A DNA stretch of 64,000 nt. Source: Granulicella sp. WH15. GTDB taxonomy: Bacteria; Acidobacteriota; Terriglobia; Terriglobales; Acidobacteriaceae. Under the pieces are notes generated by a model. It did not search any database. It saw only the letters and a list, made by a program, of their open reading frames with translations, and had not been told where the DNA came from. This document shows, piece after piece, positions 33,834 through 42,141 of this stretch. The DNA lies in contig NZ_CP042596.1 of the NCBI RefSeq assembly GCF_009914315.1, positions 868,001 to 932,000 on the forward strand, read 5' to 3'. The first letter of the stretch is position 1. Each line of letters opens with the position of its first letter. A program made the position numbers and the translations under genes.

Positions 33834-33940
33834 TGTGGTGATCGTTGCCACGACTGACAACAAAGTCGCTGCGCGGTATGCGGTGATGATGATTCGCACT
33901 TAACCAAATGCAAGTCAACCTTCCGTCTAGGAGAACCTCT

Positions 33941-34462
33941 ATGTCGATCATTAAAGCTATCCTCGTCTGCTCGCTATCCCTGTCGTCTGTCTCCACCGTG
34001 TTGCACGCCCAGGAGGCGAAGAAAGCTAAGGCTCCCGCGCAGGATCCTTCTACCTACATGCACGTGAGCGCACCTTTCGCCCAGTCCCTGGTTGTGAAGG
34101 TCAAGGCTGCTCATGACGACCAGATCGTCAAGCTTGGCATCCATGCCGTTCCGCCGAACGAGACTGACAACGTCATCATTGCGAACATCACGCTCTCTAA
34201 GGTCGGCAAGAAGTCTTCCGATACGGACATGCAGAAGCTGGCAGGTGGCAAGCCGGTGGCGGCGAAGATTGACAAGGATAAGGTCTTCGATCTTCTGATT
34301 CCGATGACCGATGCCAAGGGCCGCGATCTGAGCGGCGGCTTCGTGGTGATGGAGGTTCCTTACGCGAAGGCGGCGACTGAAGAAGAGGCGATCAAGATCG
34401 GCGTGGCCATTCGGGATGATATGCAGCGTCAGATCCCCAGCAAGAAAGCTCTGTACCAGTAA
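33941..34462 (+). CDS. Small secreted protein of unknown function
   Basis: 173 residues from ATG 33941 with AGGAGA upstream; a further in-frame ATG at 33908 lacks a ribosome site. The signal peptide ends VLHAQEA, followed by a Lys/Ala-rich linker and a compact domain (VVKVKAAHDDQIVKLGIHAVPPNETDNVIIANITLSKVGKKSSDTDMQKL; LSGGFVVMEVPYAKAATEEEAIKIGVAIRDDMQ). The text resembles periplasmic heme-sensing or PAS-like small proteins but I cannot name a family. It is 33 bp upstream of an Oar-like receptor and probably co-transcribed. Confidence 0.7.
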   Translation: MSIIKAILVCSLSLSSVSTVLHAQEAKKAKAPAQDPSTYMHVSAPFAQSLVVKVKAAHDDQIVKLGIHAVPPNETDNVIIANITLSKVGKKSSDTDMQKLAGGKPVAAKIDKDKVFDLLIPMTDAKGRDLSGGFVVMEVPYAKAATEEEAIKIGVAIRDDMQRQIPSKKALYQ

Positions 34463-34495
34463 CGATTCATCAACCCTAAGGAAAGAAGGATCGTG

Positions 34496-37477
34496 ATGAA
34501 GAAACTTTTTTTGCTCTTTCTACTATCGGTTCTGCCTGCCCTGGCGCAGACGGACCGTGCAAGCCTGACGGGTTCGGTCACTGACCCGTCAGGCCGCAGG
34601 GTCGTCGGGGCTCACCTCGTAATCACGTCCGAAAATACGGACACTCAGCGTCTCACAGATACTAACCAGGCCGGTGCTTACACTGTAAGCTCTCTGGCTA
34701 CGGGCGCATATACTGTAGCGATCAATGCGCCCGGATTTTCTCCCTATGTTCTGGAGGGCGTGACGCTGGACGTGGGACAGACCCGCACGCTTGACGCCAA
34801 ACTGGCTATCGAAGGCACAAGCACGCAGGTCGAAGTTTTGGACTCAGGTCTGTCAAAGTCCTCTGCTGAGATCGGCGGAGTCGTCCATGGCAAACAGGCG
34901 CAGGATCTTTCGCTCAACGGCCGGAGCTTTGTAGGTCTTGTCTCTCTCGTTCCGGGAGTGATCGACGGAGGCACTGGTACGCAGCAGGATGTACGTTTCG
35001 CGGGGCTCTCGGACGAAGATAACACTTGGCATCTGGATGGAGTCGATAACTCCGGCATCAATCACCAGTACCAGAAAGTCGATCTTCACCTGCAGGTCTC
35101 GACGGAGGCCATTGCCGAGTTTCGTGCCAACGGCGTTGGCTATAGCGCGGATCAAGGCGGTTCGGTTGGTGGACAGATCGAGGTCGTATCGAAGACCGGT
35201 GGTGCTCAGTTTCATGGAGCGGCCTGGGAGTTCATTCGCAACAACTACTTTGATGCGACTCCGTGGGGAGCAGCCGGATTTCTTCCCGCTCTGCGACGGA
35301 ATAACTACGGTGCAAATCTCGGTGGCCCGATCTTGAAGAAGAAGCTTTTCTTCTTTGCGAACTACGAGGCCGTACGTGAGATCTTGAATAAGCCCATCAC
35401 GGGGACCGTTCCCACCGCGAGCTTCAGAGCGCAGGTCGCGAGCCAGCAGCCTGTATTAGCTCCGTTGATCAATGCTTATCCGCTTGGCCAGATCGCTATT
35501 AGTCCGACCAGTGCCACCTATAATGGCACCGGCAAGCAGATTACACGCGAAGATTCGGGCTTGATTCGTGGCGACTATCACGTCAGTGACCGCATGAGTG
35601 TCTTTGTCCGCGTCAACACGGATCACTACACCCAGACGGCGCCTGATAACCTGCCGCCTGCAACTGGATTCAACAACCTGAACACGCCTAACGCCACGAT
35701 TGGAGTTCAGAACACCTTCACGCAGCGGTTCTTCAACGACTTTCGCTATGGCTTCAATCGCGCACAGTTTCTCCAGGGGCAGAACACGCCGTTTGCGTTT
35801 GCCCTTTCGATCTCACCCTTCACCAGCATCGGCAATCCGAGCGGTTCTATTCGCAACGACAACTCCTTCACCGGCATCGATGATGCAACCTTCCTCTTCG
35901 GGCGTCATACCATCAAGGCTGGAGTTACCGTGCGTCGTGTGCAGGAGAACAAAGCCTCGCCGAACAGTCCCGATGAGACAATTTCTTATACCAGCACTTC
36001 GACCTTTCTCAGCAATCTGATCGACTCCGACAGCTACAATGGCACCGTTCCCCTGACAGGCCAGCGTTTGACGGAGTACTTCGGATACGTCCTCGACCAG
36101 TACAAGCTTGGCTCGACAGTGAATCTGAATATCGGCCTGCGTTACGAGTACTTCGGCGTCAACCACGAGGTGTTGGGGCGAGGCATCAGTGTCGATCCCC
36201 TCAACTGCCCCAATATCGTCTGCCCCAGCAATATTGGCTGGTACAGCCCCAACTTGCTCGATCTGTCTCCCCGTATCAGTGGCGCATGGTCTCCTGAGCT
36301 TCTTCATGGCAAGACGGTCTTCCGTGCGGGATTCGGAATCTACTATGGCTTCGGTCAGTTTGGAGGTCTGGGCACTCCCATCTCGAACATAACCCCGGCA
36401 AAATACACTCTGACACAGGCTCAGTCTCCGGGACTTAGCTATCCGGTTCCGCCAACACTTGGTACTCAGACAGGAAGCTCAAGCCCCTCGGGTGCGCCGA
36501 TCAATCGGCGAGACACGGCAGTGGATGAGTGGACGATCTCCGTTCAGCAGGAGATTGCCAAACAGACGATCTTCCAGATGTCGTACTTCGGTACAAGCGC
36601 ATCGCACGTCTTCTCCGATTGGACACTCAACGGAATTATTCCCGCAACCGGCAAACGTCCTTATGCGGGGTATTCGACGATCGACTACCGCGGAACCTTC
36701 AATCATGCCAGTACCAACGCATTCCAGACCAGCCTGCAGCGGAATGTATCCAGAGAGCTATCGCTCTCGGCTAACTACGAGTGGTCGCATTCGATTGATA
36801 ACGGCGGCCTCGGTGGTGGCGAAGCCGATGTCCCGCAGAACGTCGCCTGCCCACGGTGCGAACGCGCTGCAAGCGACCAGGACATGCGCTCTTACTTTAC
36901 CGGCAGTGCTATCTGGCAGCTTCCGTTTGGGCGAGGACGCAAGTTCCTGAACACCGGTTCACGTACTGCTGACTTCTTCCTGGGAGGATGGCAACTGAGC
37001 ACGATCGCATACGCGAGAGGTGGGCTTCCTCTCAACGTGACGGTGAGCCGCAGTGCAAGCGCACTGCCGGATCAGATCAACAAAAGCCAGCGTCCTAACG
37101 TGGTTCTGGGAGTGCCGCTTTACTTTGCAGATAAGACACCACAGCACTGGCTCAACTACGAGGCCTTCTCCACGCCGGCAAATGGCACCTGGGGTAATCT
37201 CGGACGTAACGCGGTGCGCGGGCCGGCACACTGGCAGATCGATCCTGCGATCAGCAAGCGTTTCCCCATCACGGAGAGAGTGGGCACTACCTTCCGTGCT
37301 GAGGCGTTCAATATCTTGAACAAGGCGCAGTATGGCAAACCGGCAACAACCTGGGCTCCGGCTACCACTGTTCCTAACCCGAATAACTTTGGTGTCATCA
37401 CCTCTGCTTACAACACGAACACTGCCGGATCCGGTGGGCCTCGAGACTTGCAGTTCAGTTTGAAGGTTGACTTCTAA
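34496..37477 (+). CDS. TonB-dependent receptor, Oar-like
   Basis: 993 residues from ATG 34496 after AAGGAAAGAAGGA. Signal peptide MKKLFLLFLLSVLPALAQ, carboxypeptidase-regulatory-like domain (RASLTGSVTDPSGRRVVGAHLVI), plug (LSLNGRSFVGLVSLVPGV; SADQGGSVGGQIEVVSKTGGAQFHG) and a barrel ending LQFSLKVDF. With the phosphatase and small secreted protein upstream it could belong to a phosphate or phosphoester uptake group; that is inference from adjacency. Followed by a terminator. Confidence 0.92.
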   Translation: MKKLFLLFLLSVLPALAQTDRASLTGSVTDPSGRRVVGAHLVITSENTDTQRLTDTNQAGAYTVSSLATGAYTVAINAPGFSPYVLEGVTLDVGQTRTLDAKLAIEGTSTQVEVLDSGLSKSSAEIGGVVHGKQAQDLSLNGRSFVGLVSLVPGVIDGGTGTQQDVRFAGLSDEDNTWHLDGVDNSGINHQYQKVDLHLQVSTEAIAEFRANGVGYSADQGGSVGGQIEVVSKTGGAQFHGAAWEFIRNNYFDATPWGAAGFLPALRRNNYGANLGGPILKKKLFFFANYEAVREILNKPITGTVPTASFRAQVASQQPVLAPLINAYPLGQIAISPTSATYNGTGKQITREDSGLIRGDYHVSDRMSVFVRVNTDHYTQTAPDNLPPATGFNNLNTPNATIGVQNTFTQRFFNDFRYGFNRAQFLQGQNTPFAFALSISPFTSIGNPSGSIRNDNSFTGIDDATFLFGRHTIKAGVTVRRVQENKASPNSPDETISYTSTSTFLSNLIDSDSYNGTVPLTGQRLTEYFGYVLDQYKLGSTVNLNIGLRYEYFGVNHEVLGRGISVDPLNCPNIVCPSNIGWYSPNLLDLSPRISGAWSPELLHGKTVFRAGFGIYYGFGQFGGLGTPISNITPAKYTLTQAQSPGLSYPVPPTLGTQTGSSSPSGAPINRRDTAVDEWTISVQQEIAKQTIFQMSYFGTSASHVFSDWTLNGIIPATGKRPYAGYSTIDYRGTFNHASTNAFQTSLQRNVSRELSLSANYEWSHSIDNGGLGGGEADVPQNVACPRCERAASDQDMRSYFTGSAIWQLPFGRGRKFLNTGSRTADFFLGGWQLSTIAYARGGLPLNVTVSRSASALPDQINKSQRPNVVLGVPLYFADKTPQHWLNYEAFSTPANGTWGNLGRNAVRGPAHWQIDPAISKRFPITERVGTTFRAEAFNILNKAQYGKPATTWAPATTVPNPNNFGVITSAYNTNTAGSGGPRDLQFSLKVDF

Positions 37478-37491
37478 CTTGTCGAGTAAGC

Positions 37492-37531
37492 AATAAGAAA
37501 GCCCCGCAGATATCTGCGGGGCTTTCTTATT
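37492..37531. terminator. Strong bidirectional terminator
   Basis: A perfect 40-nt palindrome: a 20-nt arm starting AATAAGAAAGCCCCGC is followed directly by its reverse complement ending CTTTCTTATT. The A-rich and T-rich ends make it a terminator in both directions, between the Oar-like receptor and the convergent GDPD-like gene. Confidence 0.9.
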
Positions 37532-37570
37532 GGTACTTACAATCTTCGAACTAACTATAAAAGGAGGTAA

Positions 37571-38572
37571 CTAACGCGACTTAATCTCTTTTGCAAGTAA
37601 CTCGAACTGGTCGGTCGAGATCATATCCGCATGGGCATGAATTGCGGATTTCCAGCGAGGCATCACCTCCTGCACGGAGCCGAAGTTATATTCGCTTTCC
37701 CATCCTTGGTTGCTCTCTGAAGTAAACCCGTCGAGGCAGTAAAAGCTCATCAAGTACCCGAGTTGATGACCATAGGAGACGATCTGTTTCAGCCGCGTCT
37801 CTTGTTCTTTGCCCCACTCGCGATGATGCTCTTCGCCACCCTCTTCGACATAGGCCCAATCAAGCCCCCACCAACGGTGATAGTTGTCGGCCTTCTGCAT
37901 GGTGATCTTTTCCATTGGTACAGTGACAAGGCTATCGATGTACTCCTGCTTTGGAATATGAGTGGGATTTTCAGCCGGTTTGGTCACTGACCCAAAGACC
38001 CTGATCTGTCCTCCAACCGGCACCTGGTCGTAAAAAAACTGTTGCTTAATATCGTTCTGCTTATCTTCTACCAGAATCATCATTGGGCCGAGCTTTAGCG
38101 GAGACTGCTTGGTGAGGTCGTCAGTCTTTACCGCCGTAGTTAGCCAGGAGTTATAACGATCGAGAACCTTTGCAATGGCTTCTAGGTGCTCGGGAGGATT
38201 ATTTTTGATATCGAGGTAGAGCGTAATCAGGGGCCACTTGCTCTTGTCCCCACTTTGCATTGCTTTCTCCATCAGGGGACGCACCTTGGGGAATAAATAA
38301 GATTCCAGCGTCGGATCCTGGGCAGAGGCGTTCTTGGCACCGTGAATGACGACCGATCTTCCGTCGAGCCACGCAAGGTCTTCTTCAATAGCTAGAGGCA
38401 TACCACTGGCAAGGGCGCGGTCGAGACGATCCTCATATTTGCCATGGTCGGGGTAGGCATTATGAGCCAGTACCTGGGTCCTGACCCCCGGTGCAACATT
38501 ATGTGCCTCATGTTGTGCATAAAGAGTTGTGGGCGCAAGAGTAGCAAGTGCAAGAGCCGTTATCTTAATCAT
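37571..38572 (-). CDS. Secreted glycerophosphodiesterase/PI-PLC-like protein
   Basis: 333 residues with a signal peptide (ALATLAPTTLYAQ). The barrel start VLAHNAYPDHGKYEDRLDRALASGMPLAIEEDLAWLDGRSVVIHG resembles the His/Glu metal-catalytic region of the GDPD/PI-PLC-like superfamily. Later blocks (PLITLYLDIKNNPPEHLEAI; YLMSFYCLDGFTS) also fit a TIM barrel. It probably cleaves a phosphodiester in the periplasm. Convergent with the receptor gene; upstream lies a decayed region. Confidence 0.75.
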   Translation of the reverse strand: MIKITALALATLAPTTLYAQHEAHNVAPGVRTQVLAHNAYPDHGKYEDRLDRALASGMPLAIEEDLAWLDGRSVVIHGAKNASAQDPTLESYLFPKVRPLMEKAMQSGDKSKWPLITLYLDIKNNPPEHLEAIAKVLDRYNSWLTTAVKTDDLTKQSPLKLGPMMILVEDKQNDIKQQFFYDQVPVGGQIRVFGSVTKPAENPTHIPKQEYIDSLVTVPMEKITMQKADNYHRWWGLDWAYVEEGGEEHHREWGKEQETRLKQIVSYGHQLGYLMSFYCLDGFTSESNQGWESEYNFGSVQEVMPRWKSAIHAHADMISTDQFELLAKEIKSR

Positions 38573-38799
38573 GATTCCTCGGTAGTGTGTGATGGGTCCA
38601 CTCGCTTTGTACCCATCGTCACTTAGGGAAACCTTAGAGTTCGGTCCTCGTTGCCAACTCTTAACAATGCCTCAGGAAATCTTCATCTTGATGTGGGAGT
38701 AGCGCTATTGCTTATGCAAGGCGCAGAGAGGGAAATAGTGTCTGCGGCAAGGTTCAGAGGAACATCCGTTCCCGGAAGCCTCACCCTGAAAGATGATCC

Positions 38800-39075
38800 A
38801 TGGCCAAACTCGGTCGTAGCCGCAACATTGCCCCATCTGTCGCGTATTTATGGCGAAGAAATACCGTAACGCCATCGATGCCCGATGTCAGGTCGCTATC
38901 AATCGAGTGCTTCAAGCTCCACGAGGCTCTGAAACAGACACTGTGTCCAAGCACCCTTGGCTATCAAACAGCCTGGAGCTTCACTGCAATGTTTACGAGG
39001 GTTACCGGCAGAGTTCCCAGCGGCTATTCTTTGCCAAGAGTAACCATCAGAGAGCAGCGTGCGGTTCGGGAATAG
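38800..39075 (+). pseudogene. Remnant of an AraC-family regulator (C-terminal HTH)
   Basis: The stretch 38573-39046 holds no intact gene. In one frame near 38950-39030 it reads LGYQTAWSFTAMFTRVTGRVPSGYS, a good match to the second helix-turn-helix of AraC proteins. The preceding residues do not continue the family, and 38651-38869 in another frame gives only short fragments. This looks like a frameshifted or truncated regulator. Its end overlaps the 3' end of the gamma-glutamyltransferase gene on the other strand. Confidence 0.45.
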
Positions 39076-40678
39076 CAGAGCCGTCTTTGCGCGGATCGGA
39101 GGCCCCATAGTTCACCCCCGCCGCGCGATCGCAAAGCACAGCCTGCCCACCACCCATGATCTCTGAGAACGCTCCCTCTTGCTTCACCTGGTGTCCCTTG
39201 GCTTCGAGCTCCCGCTGTATCTCTAAGGGGATACGCGCCTCCACTTGAATATCGAAGCCATCGAACGTCGCTTTGGTAAAGCGAGGCGCTTCAATCGCCT
39301 CCTGGATGGTCATGTCATGGTCAACGATGTTCGAGACAAACTGCGCGTGCGCCTGCGACTGATTCCATCCGCCCTGAATTCCGAAGGCGATGATCTGGTC
39401 CTCCTTCGAGAGGAATGCCGGAATGATGGTGTGCAGAGGGCGCTTGCGTCCCGCCGCAACGTTAGGATGCGAAGGGTCGGCGCTGAAGAGGTTGGCCCGA
39501 TTCTGCAACAGAAAGCTTGTGCCCCTGGCCTCGAGACCCGAGCCGAAGTTCATGTAGTTGCTCTGGATCAACGAGACCACATTGCCATGACGATCGGCGA
39601 CGCTGAGGTAAACGGTATCTCCACCCGGCTCCAGGAACTGCCCGGGACGAGCCGCCGCACAAGCTTTATCCGGCTCGATGAGAGCCGCACGCTGGGCTGC
39701 GTAGCTCTTCGATAGGATGTGCTCCACGGGGATCGCGGCATGGCCAGGATCGCAGACATAGCGCAACATGTCGGCATAGGCCAGTTTCTTGGCCTCAATC
39801 ATGTGGTGCAGCGCACTCGCGGAGTTGGCTCCATACTCTCGCAGCGGAAAATTCTCCATGATATTGAGCATTGAGAGCGCCGCGATACCCGCGCCGTTAG
39901 GAGGCAGCTCGTGCACGGTCCAGCCACGGTAAGTAGTGGTGATGGGCTCCACCCATTCGCTGCTGAACTCGCTCAAGTCCTCGCGAGTAAACAACCCGCC
40001 CTCAGCCTGCGACAGCTCGAGGATGCGCTCCGCGATCTCCCCCTGGTAGAAGGCTTGGCTGCCATCCCTGGCGATGGAACGAAGGCTGCGAGCGAGTCCG
40101 GGGCTGCGAAAGACCTCGCCAAAACGCGGCGCACGGCCATCCGGCAAAAAGCTGCTCTGAGCCTCGCCAATGAGCTCGTGCGCGTTCTCCTGCCAGCGCA
40201 TCGCAGACCGTTCCGCAACCGGGAACCCATCTTCAGCAAAGTGGATCGCAGCAGCGAGCACCTGCTCGAAGTTGCGGCTGCCAAATCTGTGGAGCAGCTT
40301 CTCCCAGCCATCCACGACGCCCGGAACACTGACGCTATGGATACCTTTCTTCGGGATCTCCGTCATTCCCCGCTGCTGCATCCACGCAACGCTAAGACCA
40401 GCGGGCGACCACCCACTCGCGTTGAGGCCAATATACTTCCCTGTAGCGGCCTCATAGACGATGGCAAACAGATCGCCGCCCAGTCCGTTGCTATGCGGAG
40501 CAACGACGCCGAGCACAGCATTAGCCGCAACGGCAGCATCGACCGCATTGCCACCCTGGGCAAGGATAACGGCCGCAGCCTGCGATGCCAGTGAGCTTTC
40601 GCTGGCGACCACCCCGCTCGTCGAGACGACAACAGAGCGCGCCACCCAGCGATCTTGTTTCTTAGCCAGCGTGCTCAT
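39047..40678 (-). CDS. Gamma-glutamyltransferase family protein (Ntn hydrolase)
   Basis: 543 residues, no signal peptide, so probably cytoplasmic, unlike periplasmic Ggt. Features: SESSLASQAAAVILAQGGNAVDAAVAANAVLGVVAPHSNGLGGD, HELPPNGAGIAALSML, and the autoprocessing site with Thr355 as nucleophile in PGGDTVYLSVADRHGNVVSLIQS. Then GIQGGWNQSQAHAQFVSNIVD. Family members hydrolyse gamma-glutamyl bonds of glutathione and conjugates, but relatives also cleave oxamate or cephalosporin side chains. It is the last gene of the seven-gene operon; AGGAGAG precedes the ATG. In a cysteine-linked operon, release of Cys from gamma-glutamyl thiols is plausible. Confidence 0.88.
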   Translation of the reverse strand: MSTLAKKQDRWVARSVVVSTSGVVASESSLASQAAAVILAQGGNAVDAAVAANAVLGVVAPHSNGLGGDLFAIVYEAATGKYIGLNASGWSPAGLSVAWMQQRGMTEIPKKGIHSVSVPGVVDGWEKLLHRFGSRNFEQVLAAAIHFAEDGFPVAERSAMRWQENAHELIGEAQSSFLPDGRAPRFGEVFRSPGLARSLRSIARDGSQAFYQGEIAERILELSQAEGGLFTREDLSEFSSEWVEPITTTYRGWTVHELPPNGAGIAALSMLNIMENFPLREYGANSASALHHMIEAKKLAYADMLRYVCDPGHAAIPVEHILSKSYAAQRAALIEPDKACAAARPGQFLEPGGDTVYLSVADRHGNVVSLIQSNYMNFGSGLEARGTSFLLQNRANLFSADPSHPNVAAGRKRPLHTIIPAFLSKEDQIIAFGIQGGWNQSQAHAQFVSNIVDHDMTIQEAIEAPRFTKATFDGFDIQVEARIPLEIQRELEAKGHQVKQEGAFSEIMGGGQAVLCDRAAGVNYGASDPRKDGSAIPEPHAAL

Positions 40679-40711
40679 CGAGAGTTCCTCTCCTAAATAC
40701 TGCGCAGTGCG

Positions 40712-41131
40712 TCAGACGAGCATGGAGTAGTTGGCACGCCCAATCGCGATAAGAGCACCCGCATCGTTGAGCACATCGACATCGACGATCCCGACACTCT
40801 TGCCTATACGGCGCACCTTGGCGACCAGCGTCAACGAGGTATTGATCGCGGGCCGCAGGTAATCGACACGGAAGTTGACCGTAGGCAGTGGACGCCCCAC
40901 CAGCATCACCAGTCCGTAGTCGCCCACCGTGTCGATCAAGGCCGAGATCACCCCACCATGCCATTGGCCGGAGCCCTCGGCCCGTTCAAACTCAGGCCGC
41001 AACTGGCTGCGCACGGTTACCTCCTGCTTCTCTGCATCGGCATGAAGAACGGTCAGATTCAAGAGGCGATTGAAGGGAGAGTACTGCAGCTTCTCCTGAA
41101 GCTGCTCAGCAGTAAGCGTCTCGGTGCTCAT
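40712..41131 (-). CDS. PaaI-type hotdog thioesterase
   Basis: 139 residues. Hotdog fold with the family signature GQWHGGVISALIDTVGDYGLVMLVG, then PTVNFRVDYLRPAINTSLTLVAKVRRIGKSVGIVDVDVLNDAGALIAIGRANY. It hydrolyses acyl- or aryl-CoA thioesters in the cytoplasm. The ATG overlaps the upstream dehydrogenase stop (ATGA). Next to an acyl-CoA synthetase-like gene it may recycle CoA or complete a CoA-dependent pathway. Confidence 0.9.
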   Translation of the reverse strand: MSTETLTAEQLQEKLQYSPFNRLLNLTVLHADAEKQEVTVRSQLRPEFERAEGSGQWHGGVISALIDTVGDYGLVMLVGRPLPTVNFRVDYLRPAINTSLTLVAKVRRIGKSVGIVDVDVLNDAGALIAIGRANYSMLV

Positions 41132-42141
41132 GGAACGATGACCAACTTTCCGAAGACCTCGCGGTCTTCAATCCGGCGTAGTGCATCATTGGTCTCGGCC
41201 AGCGGATAGCTGCCATCGAGGATGACCTTCAGCTCGCCGCTCTGCACCAGCGCAAGCAGCTTCTCAACGTCAGTACGAGCCCAGCTATTGGAGCCGAGAA
41301 TCTTCAGCTCGAAGGTCCAGATGAAGCGCAGGTCCTCCTGCGGATCGAACCCGGCAGTAGCGCCGCAAGTGAGCAGACGTCCGCCCACGCGCAGGCAGCG
41401 CAGTGTCTTCACCCAGGTGTCACCGCCCGTATAGTTCACCGCAACGTCAACGCCCAGCTTAGCCCCGGCGCTGCGCCGGTTCGGCTTGCCATAGAGCGCA
41501 TAGATCTCCTTGACGAAGTCGGTCTCGCGATAGTTGATCGTGTGATCGGCTCCCAGCTCCTTCAATCGTGCGAGCTTATCGGGCGTACTGGCGCAGGCGA
41601 CCACCTCCGCCCCGGCCAGCTTGGCGAGCTGCAGGCAGCAGACGCCCACACCGCCGCTAGCGCCCAGGATAAGAACCCGCTCTCCCTTGGACACCTCGCC
41701 GATCGTCGACATCATGCGGATGGCTGTGCCATACGCACAGGGCAGCGCCGCCGCTTCTTCAAAGGAGACACCATCAGGAATACGTATCAGTTGATGATCC
41801 TTGGCGCGGCACAGCTCCGCCAGCCCGCCATGGACTGTCTCACCCATCAGTCCGCCTTCGACGCGATTGATAGGGTCGACGAGCACGCGGTCGCCCGTCG
41901 ACCAGCCCTCAACACCCTCACCCACTTCAACAATCTCACCAGCGACATCGAGTCCCATAATCGCGGGGAATGGAACCTTGATGCCGGGCATCCCGCGCCG
42001 GGTAAAGATATCGTGATAGTTGAGCGAAGTCGCGCGAACCCTCACGATCACCTCGCCCGCACCCGCCTTCGGGTCAGGGAAGTCGGTCTCGAGGAGAAGC
42101 TTCTCCGGTCCTCCATGTTCACGCAGCACCATTGCCTTCAT
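41128..42141 (-). CDS. Zinc-type alcohol dehydrogenase/quinone reductase-like (MDR superfamily)
   Basis: 337 residues: MKAMVLREHGGPEKLLLE, VRATSLNYHDIFTRRGMPGIKVPFPAIMGLDVAGEIVEVG, dinucleotide motif ILGASGGVGVCCLQLAK, and FGKLVIVP at the end. The catalytic-zinc Cys is replaced by Asn (SLNYHD) and the four-Cys structural zinc loop is absent, as in quinone or enoyl reductases of the MDR superfamily. It probably reduces an enoyl or quinone intermediate with NADPH. Four-base overlaps on both sides show a tight operon. Confidence 0.88.
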   Translation of the reverse strand: MKAMVLREHGGPEKLLLETDFPDPKAGAGEVIVRVRATSLNYHDIFTRRGMPGIKVPFPAIMGLDVAGEIVEVGEGVEGWSTGDRVLVDPINRVEGGLMGETVHGGLAELCRAKDHQLIRIPDGVSFEEAAALPCAYGTAIRMMSTIGEVSKGERVLILGASGGVGVCCLQLAKLAGAEVVACASTPDKLARLKELGADHTINYRETDFVKEIYALYGKPNRRSAGAKLGVDVAVNYTGGDTWVKTLRCLRVGGRLLTCGATAGFDPQEDLRFIWTFELKILGSNSWARTDVEKLLALVQSGELKVILDGSYPLAETNDALRRIEDREVFGKLVIVP

